A stretch of DNA of 64,000 nucleotides from Pseudoalteromonas gelatinilytica (GTDB lineage Bacteria > Pseudomonadota > Gammaproteobacteria > Enterobacterales > Alteromonadaceae). This document shows positions 54,840 to 63,957 of the stretch, piece by piece. Positions within the stretch are counted from its first letter, which is position 1, and each line of letters opens with the position of its first letter. The notes beneath the pieces are model-generated. The model worked only from the letters and a program-made list of their open reading frames with translations. It had not been told where the DNA came from and did not search any database. The stretch spans positions 38,257 through 102,256 of the forward strand of contig NZ_LRRU01000010.1 of NCBI RefSeq assembly GCF_001641615.1, read 5' to 3'. The translations under genes were made by a program, and so were the position numbers.

Positions 54840-55448
54840 ATGCGTGTTTTATTGCCTTTAACATTACTCTTCTCAAGCCTAAGCATGGCTGAAGAGCCCA
54901 TAACTGCAGTGCCTCTATACACAGAGAGCGAGTTAATTGGCTTGATCAATAAAAATGCCCATCTAGCACGTGTAAAGGCAGATGATTGCCAGTTAGTGCA
55001 AGATATCGAGGCGCGAGCCAATAAAATGGCACTACCTTCATATCAGTTCCTGTATGGCGATATGCTAGCGTATGCAGTGTGTGTAGACCGTAATGTAGAG
55101 TTAGGGGTTTATTACATGCGTCAGGCCGCTCAGCAAGGGCTAGGCGCGGCTTTAGAGCAGCTTGGTCGTTACTATGATGTTGGCCAGTTAGTGCAGCAAG
55201 ATAAAGCGATGGCAGTCACCTATTTACGAGAAGCATCTGCCCAAGGTAACTTAAAGGCACAAATGCGTTTGGTTAACCTATTTAATCAAGGCTATGGTAG
55301 TCCGCGTGATTATGAAGACGCCTACCGATGGTTATTCCACTCAATGGTTGCCGATAAAGCCACCCACAAAAAAATTGAGCACCTACTGGCAAAGCTTGCA
55401 GAGAAAATGCCAGACAGCGTCGTAGCACGCGCACGTTTACCTATGTAG
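54840..55448 (+). CDS. periplasmic Sel1-repeat protein
   Basis: 202 residues from the ATG; a GTG three codons earlier is possible. Signal peptide ends LSMAEEP. At least two Sel1-like helical repeats are visible: ELGVYYMRQAAQQGLGAALEQLGRYYD-type and TYLREASAQGNLKAQMRLVNLFNQGYG-type, then YEDAYRWLFHSMV. Sel1 proteins scaffold protein interactions. The partner is unknown. It is convergent with the antiporter gene. Confidence 0.85.
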   Translation: MRVLLPLTLLFSSLSMAEEPITAVPLYTESELIGLINKNAHLARVKADDCQLVQDIEARANKMALPSYQFLYGDMLAYAVCVDRNVELGVYYMRQAAQQGLGAALEQLGRYYDVGQLVQQDKAMAVTYLREASAQGNLKAQMRLVNLFNQGYGSPRDYEDAYRWLFHSMVADKATHKKIEHLLAKLAEKMPDSVVARARLPM

Positions 55449-55470
55449 GCAAATAAAAATACATGCAAAT

Positions 55471-55502
55471 AAAAAGGCCAGCTAATGCTGGCCTTTTTTT
55501 AT
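55471..55502. terminator. bidirectional terminator between the Sel1 and antiporter genes
   Basis: Stem AAAAGGCCAGC/GCTGGCCTTTT with a 4-base loop, T-run to the right, A-run to the left. Confidence 0.94.
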
Positions 55503-57358
55503 TTCTCTTCTTTAGTTTCTTTTGGTTTGCCGTTGTTAGGGTCTTTCAGCACCGACAATTTAGGCGGTTGTAGCGCCACAATTCGCTCACCTACTTGCGG
55601 AGTTTTCTCCATGTTAGTAGTGAACGGACGAATTTTTATAGGTGAATCATCATCATCTGTCTTTTCGCCATGCAAGATAAACAGTGGGATAGCTTCGCTA
55701 TTTACTTCTTTGTATTGCTCCCAGCTAAACTCATCAGAAATACGCGTTGCACTGACTTTACCGCCTTTGGCAATCAAGCTACTTAAGCGCGCATAAGCCC
55801 CATTATCGCCAAATAGAATTTGTCGTGATAAGAAAGTCGCACTGTCTTTGTTTGCTTTAGCGTGGTTAGTTGAAGAGCGCAGTGAAAACACATCTTTTTC
55901 GTCAAGTAAATGCGAGAAGTACTGCACACCTAATGCATTATGATGGCGATTAGGCGAAAGCGCGAGAACGCTACGAATCGTCGTTAATGGCAAATAACGC
56001 TCAGCATGTTCAGATTGGGGATTACCATAGTAACAAGGTAAGCCATCCATACGGGCCATTTTACAGTTCTCCCATGCCGGATCAGACAAATGCACTGGAA
56101 TATTTTGATCTTTTAAGCCGCAGGCAATAGCACGGGCTACATGGTTTGCACCAATAATCAAAATGGTATTTGGCGCAGGCTGACGTACTTTTAATAACTT
56201 TGCCAAGGGCGTTGCAGTCAGACTTTGCAATACCACAGTCACGATGATCACCGTGAAGATAAGTGGCACGATTTTCTCTGCATCGGCAATGCCGGCTTCC
56301 ACCATACTTAACGCGAATACAGAACCTACCGCCGCGGCAACAATACCCCGTGGCGCAATCCACGAGAGAACTAAACGAGACTTAAGTGGTAAATCGGTTT
56401 TAAAGGTCGAGATTGCGATACATGCAGGACGGGCTACAAATAACACGATGGCTAAGAAAATAAACACATCGCTATGTAACATCATTAAATCAGAGAGCTG
56501 TAGACGGGCTGCAAGTAAAATGAATAAAGATGAGATTAAGATCATCGACAGGTCTTCTTTAAACTCTAGCACTGAGTCAATTTCGAGCTCATCTTGGTTC
56601 GCAAGCCAAATACCAAACACGGTAACAGCGAGAAGACCAGATTCATGGCTAAGGTGGTTAGAAACCGTAAAACTAATCAGTACTAACGCTAAAATACCAA
56701 ATTTATGTAATTCGAACGGTAGCCATTCGCGGCGTATTAGCAATGTAGTGAGCCAACCTGCTACCACACCAATCGTTAAACCAACACCTAAGGTTTTAAA
56801 TAGCGCGATAATGGTATGACTGAGTACTTCGCCTTGGCCTACAAGCATGACGGCTTCAAACACCAGTACCGCGAATAATGCACCAATGGGATCTATGACT
56901 ATGCCTTCCCAACGCAAAATTCGGTCGATATCTTGGGTCGGTCTCATAGAGTTTAACAGCGGTGCAATAACAGTAGGGCCAGTAACAACAAGTACAGCAC
57001 CAAGCACTGCGGCAACCCGCCAGTTAAGCTCTAAAATCCAATATGCGCTTAGGCTTATTACTAAGCAAGTTGTGATCATGCCGATTGAACAAAGATTACG
57101 AACAACCTTGCCGATACCTTTTAGTTCTCTAAAGTGTAGGGTCAGTGAGCCTTCGAATAAGATCACAGCAACGCTAAGAGAGACTACAGGGAATAATAAA
57201 TCACCTAATAATGCGTCGGGTTCTAAAATGCCACTGAAAGGACCAAGTACTAGACCTGTTAGTAGTAAAAATAAAATAGCCGGTACACGAAACGCCCAAG
57301 CTACCCATTGTGCTAATACCGAGCACAAGGCGATCCCTGCTATATAAATTGCTGACAT
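55499..57358 (-). CDS. CPA-type Na+(K+)/H+ antiporter with C-terminal nucleotide-binding domain
   Basis: 619 residues. About twelve or thirteen membrane segments occupy residues 1-395, with the family text VVTGPTVIAPLLNS and DPIGALFAVLVFE (Asp ion site) and IAPRGIVAAAVGS. Residues about 400-520 look like a Rossmann TrkA_N/RCK-like domain (NTILIIGANHVARAIACGL), and the tail (about 520-619) is charged. It exchanges Na+ or K+ for H+ across the inner membrane; the cation is unknown. Transcribed away from proB. Confidence 0.88.
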   Translation of the reverse strand: MSAIYIAGIALCSVLAQWVAWAFRVPAILFLLLTGLVLGPFSGILEPDALLGDLLFPVVSLSVAVILFEGSLTLHFRELKGIGKVVRNLCSIGMITTCLVISLSAYWILELNWRVAAVLGAVLVVTGPTVIAPLLNSMRPTQDIDRILRWEGIVIDPIGALFAVLVFEAVMLVGQGEVLSHTIIALFKTLGVGLTIGVVAGWLTTLLIRREWLPFELHKFGILALVLISFTVSNHLSHESGLLAVTVFGIWLANQDELEIDSVLEFKEDLSMILISSLFILLAARLQLSDLMMLHSDVFIFLAIVLFVARPACIAISTFKTDLPLKSRLVLSWIAPRGIVAAAVGSVFALSMVEAGIADAEKIVPLIFTVIIVTVVLQSLTATPLAKLLKVRQPAPNTILIIGANHVARAIACGLKDQNIPVHLSDPAWENCKMARMDGLPCYYGNPQSEHAERYLPLTTIRSVLALSPNRHHNALGVQYFSHLLDEKDVFSLRSSTNHAKANKDSATFLSRQILFGDNGAYARLSSLIAKGGKVSATRISDEFSWEQYKEVNSEAIPLFILHGEKTDDDDSPIKIRPFTTNMEKTPQVGERIVALQPPKLSVLKDPNNGKPKETKEEK

Positions 57359-58279
57359 AGAATGAATTATCCTTTAGTTACTACTATTTAAAAAATACCA
57401 ACACCATAGATAATCGCGTTTGAAGACGATAGTTAGCAGCTGAACTTTTAAATAAAATGCTTGCCTATTAAAGCCTACTCACCGTCATGGACACAAGCAA
57501 ACTTGTTGCTTCAAATACGATTTTAGTCGTTATTACTACTTTTTGGGGTGCTTTTAAGAACAAAAATCAGATTAATTGGTAAAAAATCATTATGCCATGC
57601 ATCTTGCTCTCTAACTCATTGTTAAAAAGTGTCTATTTCTAACATTTATGGCAAGTATAAAAGCTATGATTACTTTTTTCCCTTGATCTTTGCCCCTGAT
57701 TTCCCGTATTATATTTCGTGTTCAAACAATTTGATATCTAAGTTTTTATAAGTGTTATTACGCTTTATTAGTGTTTTATCTTCATTTAATCAGTTGTTTG
57801 TAACATATTTAGTGTTTTATACACTTTGTTTTCTAATTAAATAGAAATGAGCTTGCTAACGTTCAGTGTGTATTTATTACGTGTTGAATAGAATATAAGT
57901 TCATTATCTGGTCAATGTTTAGCCCCCATCGTGGCGGCTAAATCTCGGTCATACAATCTACACCCTATCTGCTGGTGTACCTGATTGTATAGGCTCTATG
58001 TATGTTGTGATTAATAAAAGCCGCACACAGCTTTTTACAGCGATACATAAACAACACTTATCTTTTTTAATCAACTTATGGTTTATAACCGTTTGGTCTA
58101 CTGACTGAATAAAAGTTGTGCTATATCTAATCGCAGTACTTGCGTGGCGTAGTCGTGTGCATAGATAAGTGGTTTGACAAAGTGATAATAGTCAGTGCGT
58201 TTAGTAACACTAAACGCGAGTCTTTTAATCAGTGGCAAATTGGCACTGAACAGATAGTAAAATGGAAAGTTGAACAGTT
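57359..58279 (+). promoter_or_regulatory. 921-bp structured upstream region of proB-proA
   Basis: No gene is evident. A sigma-70-like promoter is TTGATC (57683-57688) and TATTAT (57707-57712), 18-bp spacer, start about 57719. The roughly 560-nt leader would hold: hairpin TAGCC/GGCTA at about 57919-57940; stem-loop ACAATC-TACACC/GGTGTA-GATTGT at 57952-57989; a short terminator-like stem with T-run at 58015-58037; and a perfect 9-bp stem GCGTTTAGT/ACTAAACGC at 58197-58217. An independent small RNA ending near 58037 is also possible. No known family is recognised. Confidence 0.45.
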
Positions 58280-59380
58280 ATGCAAAAGTTTAAATGGCGA
58301 CGTATAGTACTAAAAGTAGGTAGCGCGTTAATCGCACCAGAGCAAGATGGGTGTCGTTCACGTTATTTACTGACCATTGCACAGTTCATCGTTCGTTGTC
58401 GAGCGCAAGGTATCGAAGTTATTTTAGTATCATCGGGTTCGGTAGCTGCTGGTTCGCATTTATTCCCTGAACAAGAAAAACGTTCAGTAACGATGAAAAA
58501 AGCTATGGCGGCTGCTGGTCAAACAGAAATGATGGCAATGTGGGATCGTTTCTTTGATTTTCCATCGGCACAAATTTTATTAACCCACGGTGACTTACGT
58601 GACCGTGAGCGTTACACCAGTATTCGTGAAACAGTTTTCACCTTACTAGAGCATGGTGTGTTACCGATCATTAATGAGAATGACACGGTAACAACCGATG
58701 ATTTAAAAGTTGGCGACAACGATAACTTGTCGGCAATGGTTGCAGCCGCTGCGGACGCAGACGCATTGATGATCTTTTCGGACGTAGATGGTCTTTATGA
58801 CAAGAACCCGAATTTACATGAGGATGCAGTGCTGCTACCTGAAATAGATAGCATTGATGAATCTATTTATGCCATGGCCGGCTGTGCAACCAGCGCAGTT
58901 GGCACAGGTGGTATGAAAACGAAGATCGAAGCGGCAGAAAAAGCCACTTCACATGGTATTACAACCTTTATCTTAAATGGTTTTAAAGAACAGACGTTTA
59001 ACCGACTGTTAGAGGGTGATAACCCGGGTACTATCTTCAAACCATATGACAAACCAATGCAAGAAGCTGTGCATTGGATGACTCACACAGCAAATGAGCA
59101 AGGTGAGGTTGTCGTAGAAGGTTCGATTGATAAATCAACCGAAGATGGCTGTATTCGTAGCGATGAAATCGTTGCGGTACATGGGGAATTTGGCGTAGGC
59201 GATACTATTTTAGTCCGCAGTGATGATGGTACGCGTCTAGCAAAAGCAACAGCGAATTACAGTAGCTGTTTATTGAATTTTATTGCTGACAACGAGCAAA
59301 GTGAATTTAGCGAAAAAATGCAAGATTCAATCGGCCCAGTTGTTTCAGAGAAAGATATCGCATTATTGGAGAAGTCATGA
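58280..59380 (+). CDS. proB: glutamate 5-kinase
   Basis: 366 residues. The kinase part has VLKVGSALI, VSSGSVAAG, NENDTVTTDDLKVGDND and SDVDGLYDKNP; a C-terminal PUA domain is included (about 275-366). It phosphorylates glutamate, the first step of proline synthesis, normally feedback-inhibited by proline. It overlaps proA by 4 bp (ATGA). Confidence 0.97.
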   Translation: MQKFKWRRIVLKVGSALIAPEQDGCRSRYLLTIAQFIVRCRAQGIEVILVSSGSVAAGSHLFPEQEKRSVTMKKAMAAAGQTEMMAMWDRFFDFPSAQILLTHGDLRDRERYTSIRETVFTLLEHGVLPIINENDTVTTDDLKVGDNDNLSAMVAAAADADALMIFSDVDGLYDKNPNLHEDAVLLPEIDSIDESIYAMAGCATSAVGTGGMKTKIEAAEKATSHGITTFILNGFKEQTFNRLLEGDNPGTIFKPYDKPMQEAVHWMTHTANEQGEVVVEGSIDKSTEDGCIRSDEIVAVHGEFGVGDTILVRSDDGTRLAKATANYSSCLLNFIADNEQSEFSEKMQDSIGPVVSEKDIALLEKS

Positions 59381-60624
59381 GTTTAATTACGGATATTTCG
59401 AGTCAGGCTGCAAAAGCTGCAACCCAGTTAGCTTTACTTGATACTGCTACTAAGAATCAAGTGTTAACTGAGATGGCACAGGCATTGCGAGAAAATAAAG
59501 CCTTTATCATCAAAGAAAACGAAAGCGATTTGGCAGTAGCGCGTGATAACAACCTTGCTGCGTCTATGATTGACCGTTTAACGCTAAACGATGAGCGTAT
59601 TGAAGCAATGGCTGAAGGCATTGAAGTAATTGTTAGCCTTGATGATCCTGTTGGTCAATTACGCGAAATTTCAGAGCGCCCAAACGGTATTAAGATCAGC
59701 AAGATGCGCGTACCACTTGGTGTTGTGTGTATGATTTATGAAGCACGCCCGAATGTGACGGCTGATGCTGGTGCGTTATGTTTTAAATCGGGTAATGGTG
59801 TGATTTTACGTGGTGGTAAAGAAGCACTGCGTAGTTCACAAGCCATTGCGAGTGTGATGCACAAAGTGCTTGAAAAGCATGGTTTACCTGCTGCGTTAAT
59901 TTCGGTGATCCCAGATCCAGACCGTGGTCTACTTATGGAGCTGATGCAACAACGCGACACAATTGATTTAATCATCCCACGTGGTGGTGAAGGCTTAATT
60001 AACTTTGTGACAGAAAACAGCACTATCCCAGTCATTCAGCACTTTAAAGGTGTATGTCACCTTTATGTTGATAAAGACGCTGATCTGAATGTCGCAATCA
60101 ATTTACTATTAAATGGTAAAACTCAGCGCACAGGTGTGTGTAATGCCTTAGAAGGTTTAGTGGTTCACCAAGATATCGCTGATGAGTTTTTAAACCTGTG
60201 TGCAGTTGTTCTTCGTCAAGAAGGCGTAAAAGTAAATGCAGATGCGAATGCTGCCGAGTATTTTGATAATGCCACTGTACTTGCTGACGACGAGTTTGGT
60301 GAAGAGTACTTAGATTTAGAAATCGCAATTAAGGTTGTGCCTGATTTTGCAGGTGCGATTGATCATATTGCTAAATTTGGTTCAAACCACACTGAAGTGA
60401 TTTGTACTAAAGACCAAGCTGCGGCGCAATTATTCCAACGTAGTGTAGATGCGTCTGTGGTGATGGTTAATGCATCATCGCGTTTTTCTGATGGCTCACA
60501 ATTAGGCTTAGGTGCTGAGATTGGTATCGCGACAACGAAGTTACATGCTTATGGCCCTATGGGCTTAGAATCGCTGACAACTGAAAAATACTTAGTGAAT
60601 GGTGAAGGTCAAATTCGTGAGTAA
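59377..60624 (+). CDS. proA: glutamate-5-semialdehyde dehydrogenase
   Basis: 415 residues. VCMIYEARPNVTADAGALC and NGVILRGGKEA, with the catalytic Cys in GKTQRTGVCNALE near residue 255. It reduces glutamyl-5-phosphate to the semialdehyde. Translationally coupled to proB. Its expected terminator region is the point where the 60667-64000 element begins. Confidence 0.98.
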   Translation: MSLITDISSQAAKAATQLALLDTATKNQVLTEMAQALRENKAFIIKENESDLAVARDNNLAASMIDRLTLNDERIEAMAEGIEVIVSLDDPVGQLREISERPNGIKISKMRVPLGVVCMIYEARPNVTADAGALCFKSGNGVILRGGKEALRSSQAIASVMHKVLEKHGLPAALISVIPDPDRGLLMELMQQRDTIDLIIPRGGEGLINFVTENSTIPVIQHFKGVCHLYVDKDADLNVAINLLLNGKTQRTGVCNALEGLVVHQDIADEFLNLCAVVLRQEGVKVNADANAAEYFDNATVLADDEFGEEYLDLEIAIKVVPDFAGAIDHIAKFGSNHTEVICTKDQAAAQLFQRSVDASVVMVNASSRFSDGSQLGLGAEIGIATTKLHAYGPMGLESLTTEKYLVNGEGQIRE

Positions 60625-60666
60625 TCGCTAAAAAATTGTTTAAAAAGCCGGGCTTTGCTTGGGCTG

Positions 60667-60709
60667 ATACTTTATTAGGGATCTACATATGTAGATCCCT
60701 TTTTATTTA
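60667..60709 (+). repeat. left terminal inverted repeat with terminator-like hairpin
   Basis: The stem at 60677-60700 is a perfect 12+12 palindrome beginning AGGGATCTACAT, followed by TTTTTATTTA, so it also acts as a rightward intrinsic terminator for proBA. A second palindrome TTTATGTACATAAA lies at 60706-60719. Confidence 0.85.
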
Positions 60710-60851
60710 TGTACATAAAATCATAGGGTTAACATTAAAACTTACGCAAAAAAAACATTCGCGAGCAGATGTATTTTCTATATATTCAATAGCTTAAGTA
60801 GTTAATTGAAATTTTTCTAATTATTACTAGAATTGATCGCTAGGGGGATCA

Positions 60852-63227
60852 ATGGACAGAGTAGTAATAATAGATACAGAGACAACTGGCTTGTCTCCAC
60901 GCAAGGGCAAGCATCGCATTGTTAACCTTGCTGCCGTAGAAATAATTGATGGCGATATCACAGGCAGCATCTTCCACTACTTCTAAAACCCTGAAGGTAA
61001 GAAGAGTACGTCGGAAGCCCACGCGGTACACCAAATTGAAGATTCATTTTTGCTTGATAAGCCAACGTTCTGCCAAATAGCTGAAGAATTTCTAGAGTTC
61101 ATAGATGGTGCACGACTTTCCTTTTACAATTCAGAATTTGATGTTGATTTCCTGCAATCAGAAATTGATCGATGTGGACTAGATATTGTCTTCAATAGAG
61201 ATTACGACGTATCTTGCTTGATGAGGGATTTTGCCAATAGGGAAAACTATGGGAAATGGGTCAAATTAGATAATGCTTGCATACGTTATGGTATAGACAT
61301 TACTGAAAGAAAATCACACGGTGCCGCAATAGATGCCTTTATTACAGCGGAGCTGTACCTGAAGTTTCATTATTCGAGTGACAAACCACTTGCGAAGACA
61401 CCGCATCAAAATGAACGTGTCGAGCCTACAGCCTTTCCAATCCCAAGAGCCTACAAAGATCCTATCACTGGTAAAGCTATTCAGCTTAACTACTGTAAGA
61501 ACCCAAACTGCCGAAACTATGGTGTAGCCGCACTTAATCCCAAACGCAAAGCTGATGGCTCTATAATGCGAGGGTTAGGTAATGATTATAGGTTTACTAA
61601 AACAAAGATAGGTCGCGTGTTAACTTGCATCATCTGCGGCACAAGTACAAAACTGATAAACAACAAAGCTTTCGTTGAAGAGTCAAATAGGCAAAAGCAA
61701 ATATTTTCCAATAAAGAGATTTGTTGCCCTGATAAGAAACTTGAAACATCACGACGACGAACTAGGCCATGTCGAAATGCGGTGGTAAATTGGTTAGATA
61801 AGCCTAAGCGTTACACCTTAAGAGGCACAGTACCGTCAACAGTAGAGTCATTGAAGTATCGAGAAGCCCAAAGGATTGAATGCAATGCCTGTCACAATCC
61901 TTTCAACGTACCGTTGAACGCTGAGTATGGTCAAAAGAGAGCTGATATCAATGGAATATTGTTCAGAATGCTTATTAACAAAGGTATCGTCAACAGAATG
62001 GAAGAAATTTTGGATGTGCCTATCACTTTAATTTACCACCGTATCGAGTTTTTCTTTAACCAGTGTGTTGAGTTTGACCGTTGGCACATACAGAACAACA
62101 TTCAGGCTTTAAAAGGCAAAACCCTAGAAGTTAGTATGGACAGGCAGCACTACCTGTCTAACTGGAGTGATAAGAAGGACAGTCGCCCTACGAAACTGGT
62201 AAATACTTCAACGGTAGACAATAAAACTCGATTTGTATTTGCTAGTACAGTTAACTTCGACACCACCTCAGACTGGGAAGTAATTAAAAGAGACATTAGC
62301 AGATGTAGTGATCTTAAGAAGCCTGAACACAAGAGAAGGTATGGTCAGTACGTTCTATCCAATCAAGAAGTCGAAACTGATGACGTTGATGATACCCTGC
62401 CTCTGAAAGCACCAAATAAAAATTTACTAGTGCAACAAACTTATTCTCTCATGGCACACCTTGAAGTGATAAAACAGTACGTAAATGAGGCGCGTTACAC
62501 TCGTTTATTCGCAGATGCCGACGAAGGCTTTGAACTTGGTATTGGGTTAGTGATGAAAGAACAGATTGCGGCCAGCAAACTCTACCCTGTGCTTGTAAAA
62601 GCAGAAAGGAACAATGCCAGCCAAATGCAAGACAAGCGTGCCTGGTCAGAACAAGTTCTTCTTAAGCATGGGATTACTATGAGCGACATAAAGAGGGCCA
62701 AAGTTGATAGAGAAAAACTAGCTCAAATATCGCAACAATATTGGGCTGCCGAGATGCACAAACGTACTATTGAATCAGGATCGGCTAAATCAGAGTGGTT
62801 AGTTCATCCATTTCCTAAATCTAGACATTCTGTTCAAGTAAAACCATTAGTAGGCTTTCATGGCGCTATATCTGTTAGCCAAACGCTATCTGAGAATTTG
62901 TTAGATGTATCTACATATGGAGTTGATAACTACTTTCAAATGATACGCCGCCGAATCAATATGTTCGAGCGACCAATAACATCAGCCACAAACAGTAAAC
63001 GATGGAATGGCTACGCTTCATACAACCCTAAATGGGCGGTTATGATTATTGAGATATTGAGGGTCTACAACAACTACGTATTGACCGACGAAAAGTCACT
63101 TAAAAACAAAGGACTGTATCAGGAAGCAACAACACCAGCTCAAAAGCTTGGCATTACAGATAAGAAATATACAATAGAAGATATTCTAGACTTTACAGTC
63201 GCGAGCAAAATTAAAAACTTACAATAA
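60852..63227 (+). pseudogene. DnaQ-type exonuclease fused to zinc-ribbon/DDE transposase-like protein, interrupted by TAA
   Basis: Start ATG with AGGGGG upstream. All 791 codons are in one frame except TAA at codon 45 (60984-60986). Residues 1-175 match DnaQ epsilon: IDTETTGL (Exo I), YNSEFDVDFL (Exo II), KSHGAAIDAF (Exo III, DEDDh). The stop falls where DnaQ has the FHVYLKP motif, so one substitution can explain it. Then two Cys-rich zinc-ribbon-like regions (YCKNPNCRNYG, CIICG; CNAC), a helical part, and a DDE-like core with Asp430 (SMDRQHY), Asp555 (FADADEG) and Glu706 (MFERPI) as candidate catalytic residues. The DDE reading is inference. A start at the TTG in codon 67 would make a product without the Exo I motif. 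Confidence 0.7.
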
Positions 63228-63235
63228 GGAAGTCA

Positions 63236-63856
63236 ATGATTAAAGGAATAGAGAACAGAGCTAAGCTAGCTGTCGGGGTGTCGGCATTCGCTATATTAAT
63301 AATGGCATTTCAATGGTCAATCATTGATTGGATAACTCCTTTCTTGATGATGCCGTTGATGCTTGTGGTATTTATTGTCTTTTTAACGGGACTCGGTTTT
63401 AGCATTTCATGTCTTTTTAAGTTCAAAGAAATTAGGTGGTTGGCAACAATTCCCTTAGCAGTCCAATTGGTTGCCCTTGCTGTACTAGAGTTTGTTCCGT
63501 TTACGAAGCTCTGGATAAATGCAGATTTCCACTTATATGAATCTCAACGTCAAGAAGTCGTCGCAAGGGTTTACTCTGGCGAGCTTGTCTCTAATGTACA
63601 ACATAATTCATCGTTAATAGCACTAGGCTCTGAGTATTCAAAAATATCAATGGGCGGAAATGAGATTGTGGTTCAAGATATCGACGGTTCGAAATACGTT
63701 TTCTTCTACACCTTTAGAGGGATATTGGACAACTATTCTGGTTTTTTATATGTCCCTGACGGCGGCGACCCAAGGAGCTATGCGGATTTAGATGAAGAAG
63801 ATGTAACTCAAATAATAAAATACGCAGACAATTGGTACTACACCTCACACCATTAA
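63236..63856 (+). CDS. small membrane protein of the element, unknown function
   Basis: 206 residues; AAGGAAG lies 8 bp after the upstream stop codon and gives a good ribosome-binding site, so it is in the same transcription unit. Three hydrophobic segments occupy the first half (LAVGVSAFAILIMAFQWSI; FLMMPLMLVVFIVFLTGLGF; LATIPLAVQLVALAVLEFV), followed by an extracytoplasmic or cytoplasmic domain with VQDIDGSKYVFFYTFRG. No family is recognised. As cargo or an accessory to transposition its role is unknown. Confidence 0.6.
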   Translation: MIKGIENRAKLAVGVSAFAILIMAFQWSIIDWITPFLMMPLMLVVFIVFLTGLGFSISCLFKFKEIRWLATIPLAVQLVALAVLEFVPFTKLWINADFHLYESQRQEVVARVYSGELVSNVQHNSSLIALGSEYSKISMGGNEIVVQDIDGSKYVFFYTFRGILDNYSGFLYVPDGGDPRSYADLDEEDVTQIIKYADNWYYTSHH

Positions 63857-63957
63857 TTACAGTAGACCTACTAACCTATTGTTTTTAATGAGGATATACC
63901 TGCTCTCGAATGTAATTTTCGACATATCTTGATGGCTAAGCATTTGATTTCACGTTG

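Noticed and set aside
56244..57347. Plus-strand ORFs opposite the antiporter
   Set aside because: Antisense to a clear 619-residue membrane protein, with low-complexity Ser/Thr/Ile text typical of complementary frames.
61050..63227. A shorter gene starting at the TTG in codon 67 of the fusion
   Set aside because: That TTG is the Leu of the conserved LLDKPTF text of DnaQ, no ribosome-binding site precedes it, and an intact DnaQ start with a good ribosome-binding site lies upstream in the same frame. It is an artefact of the internal stop.
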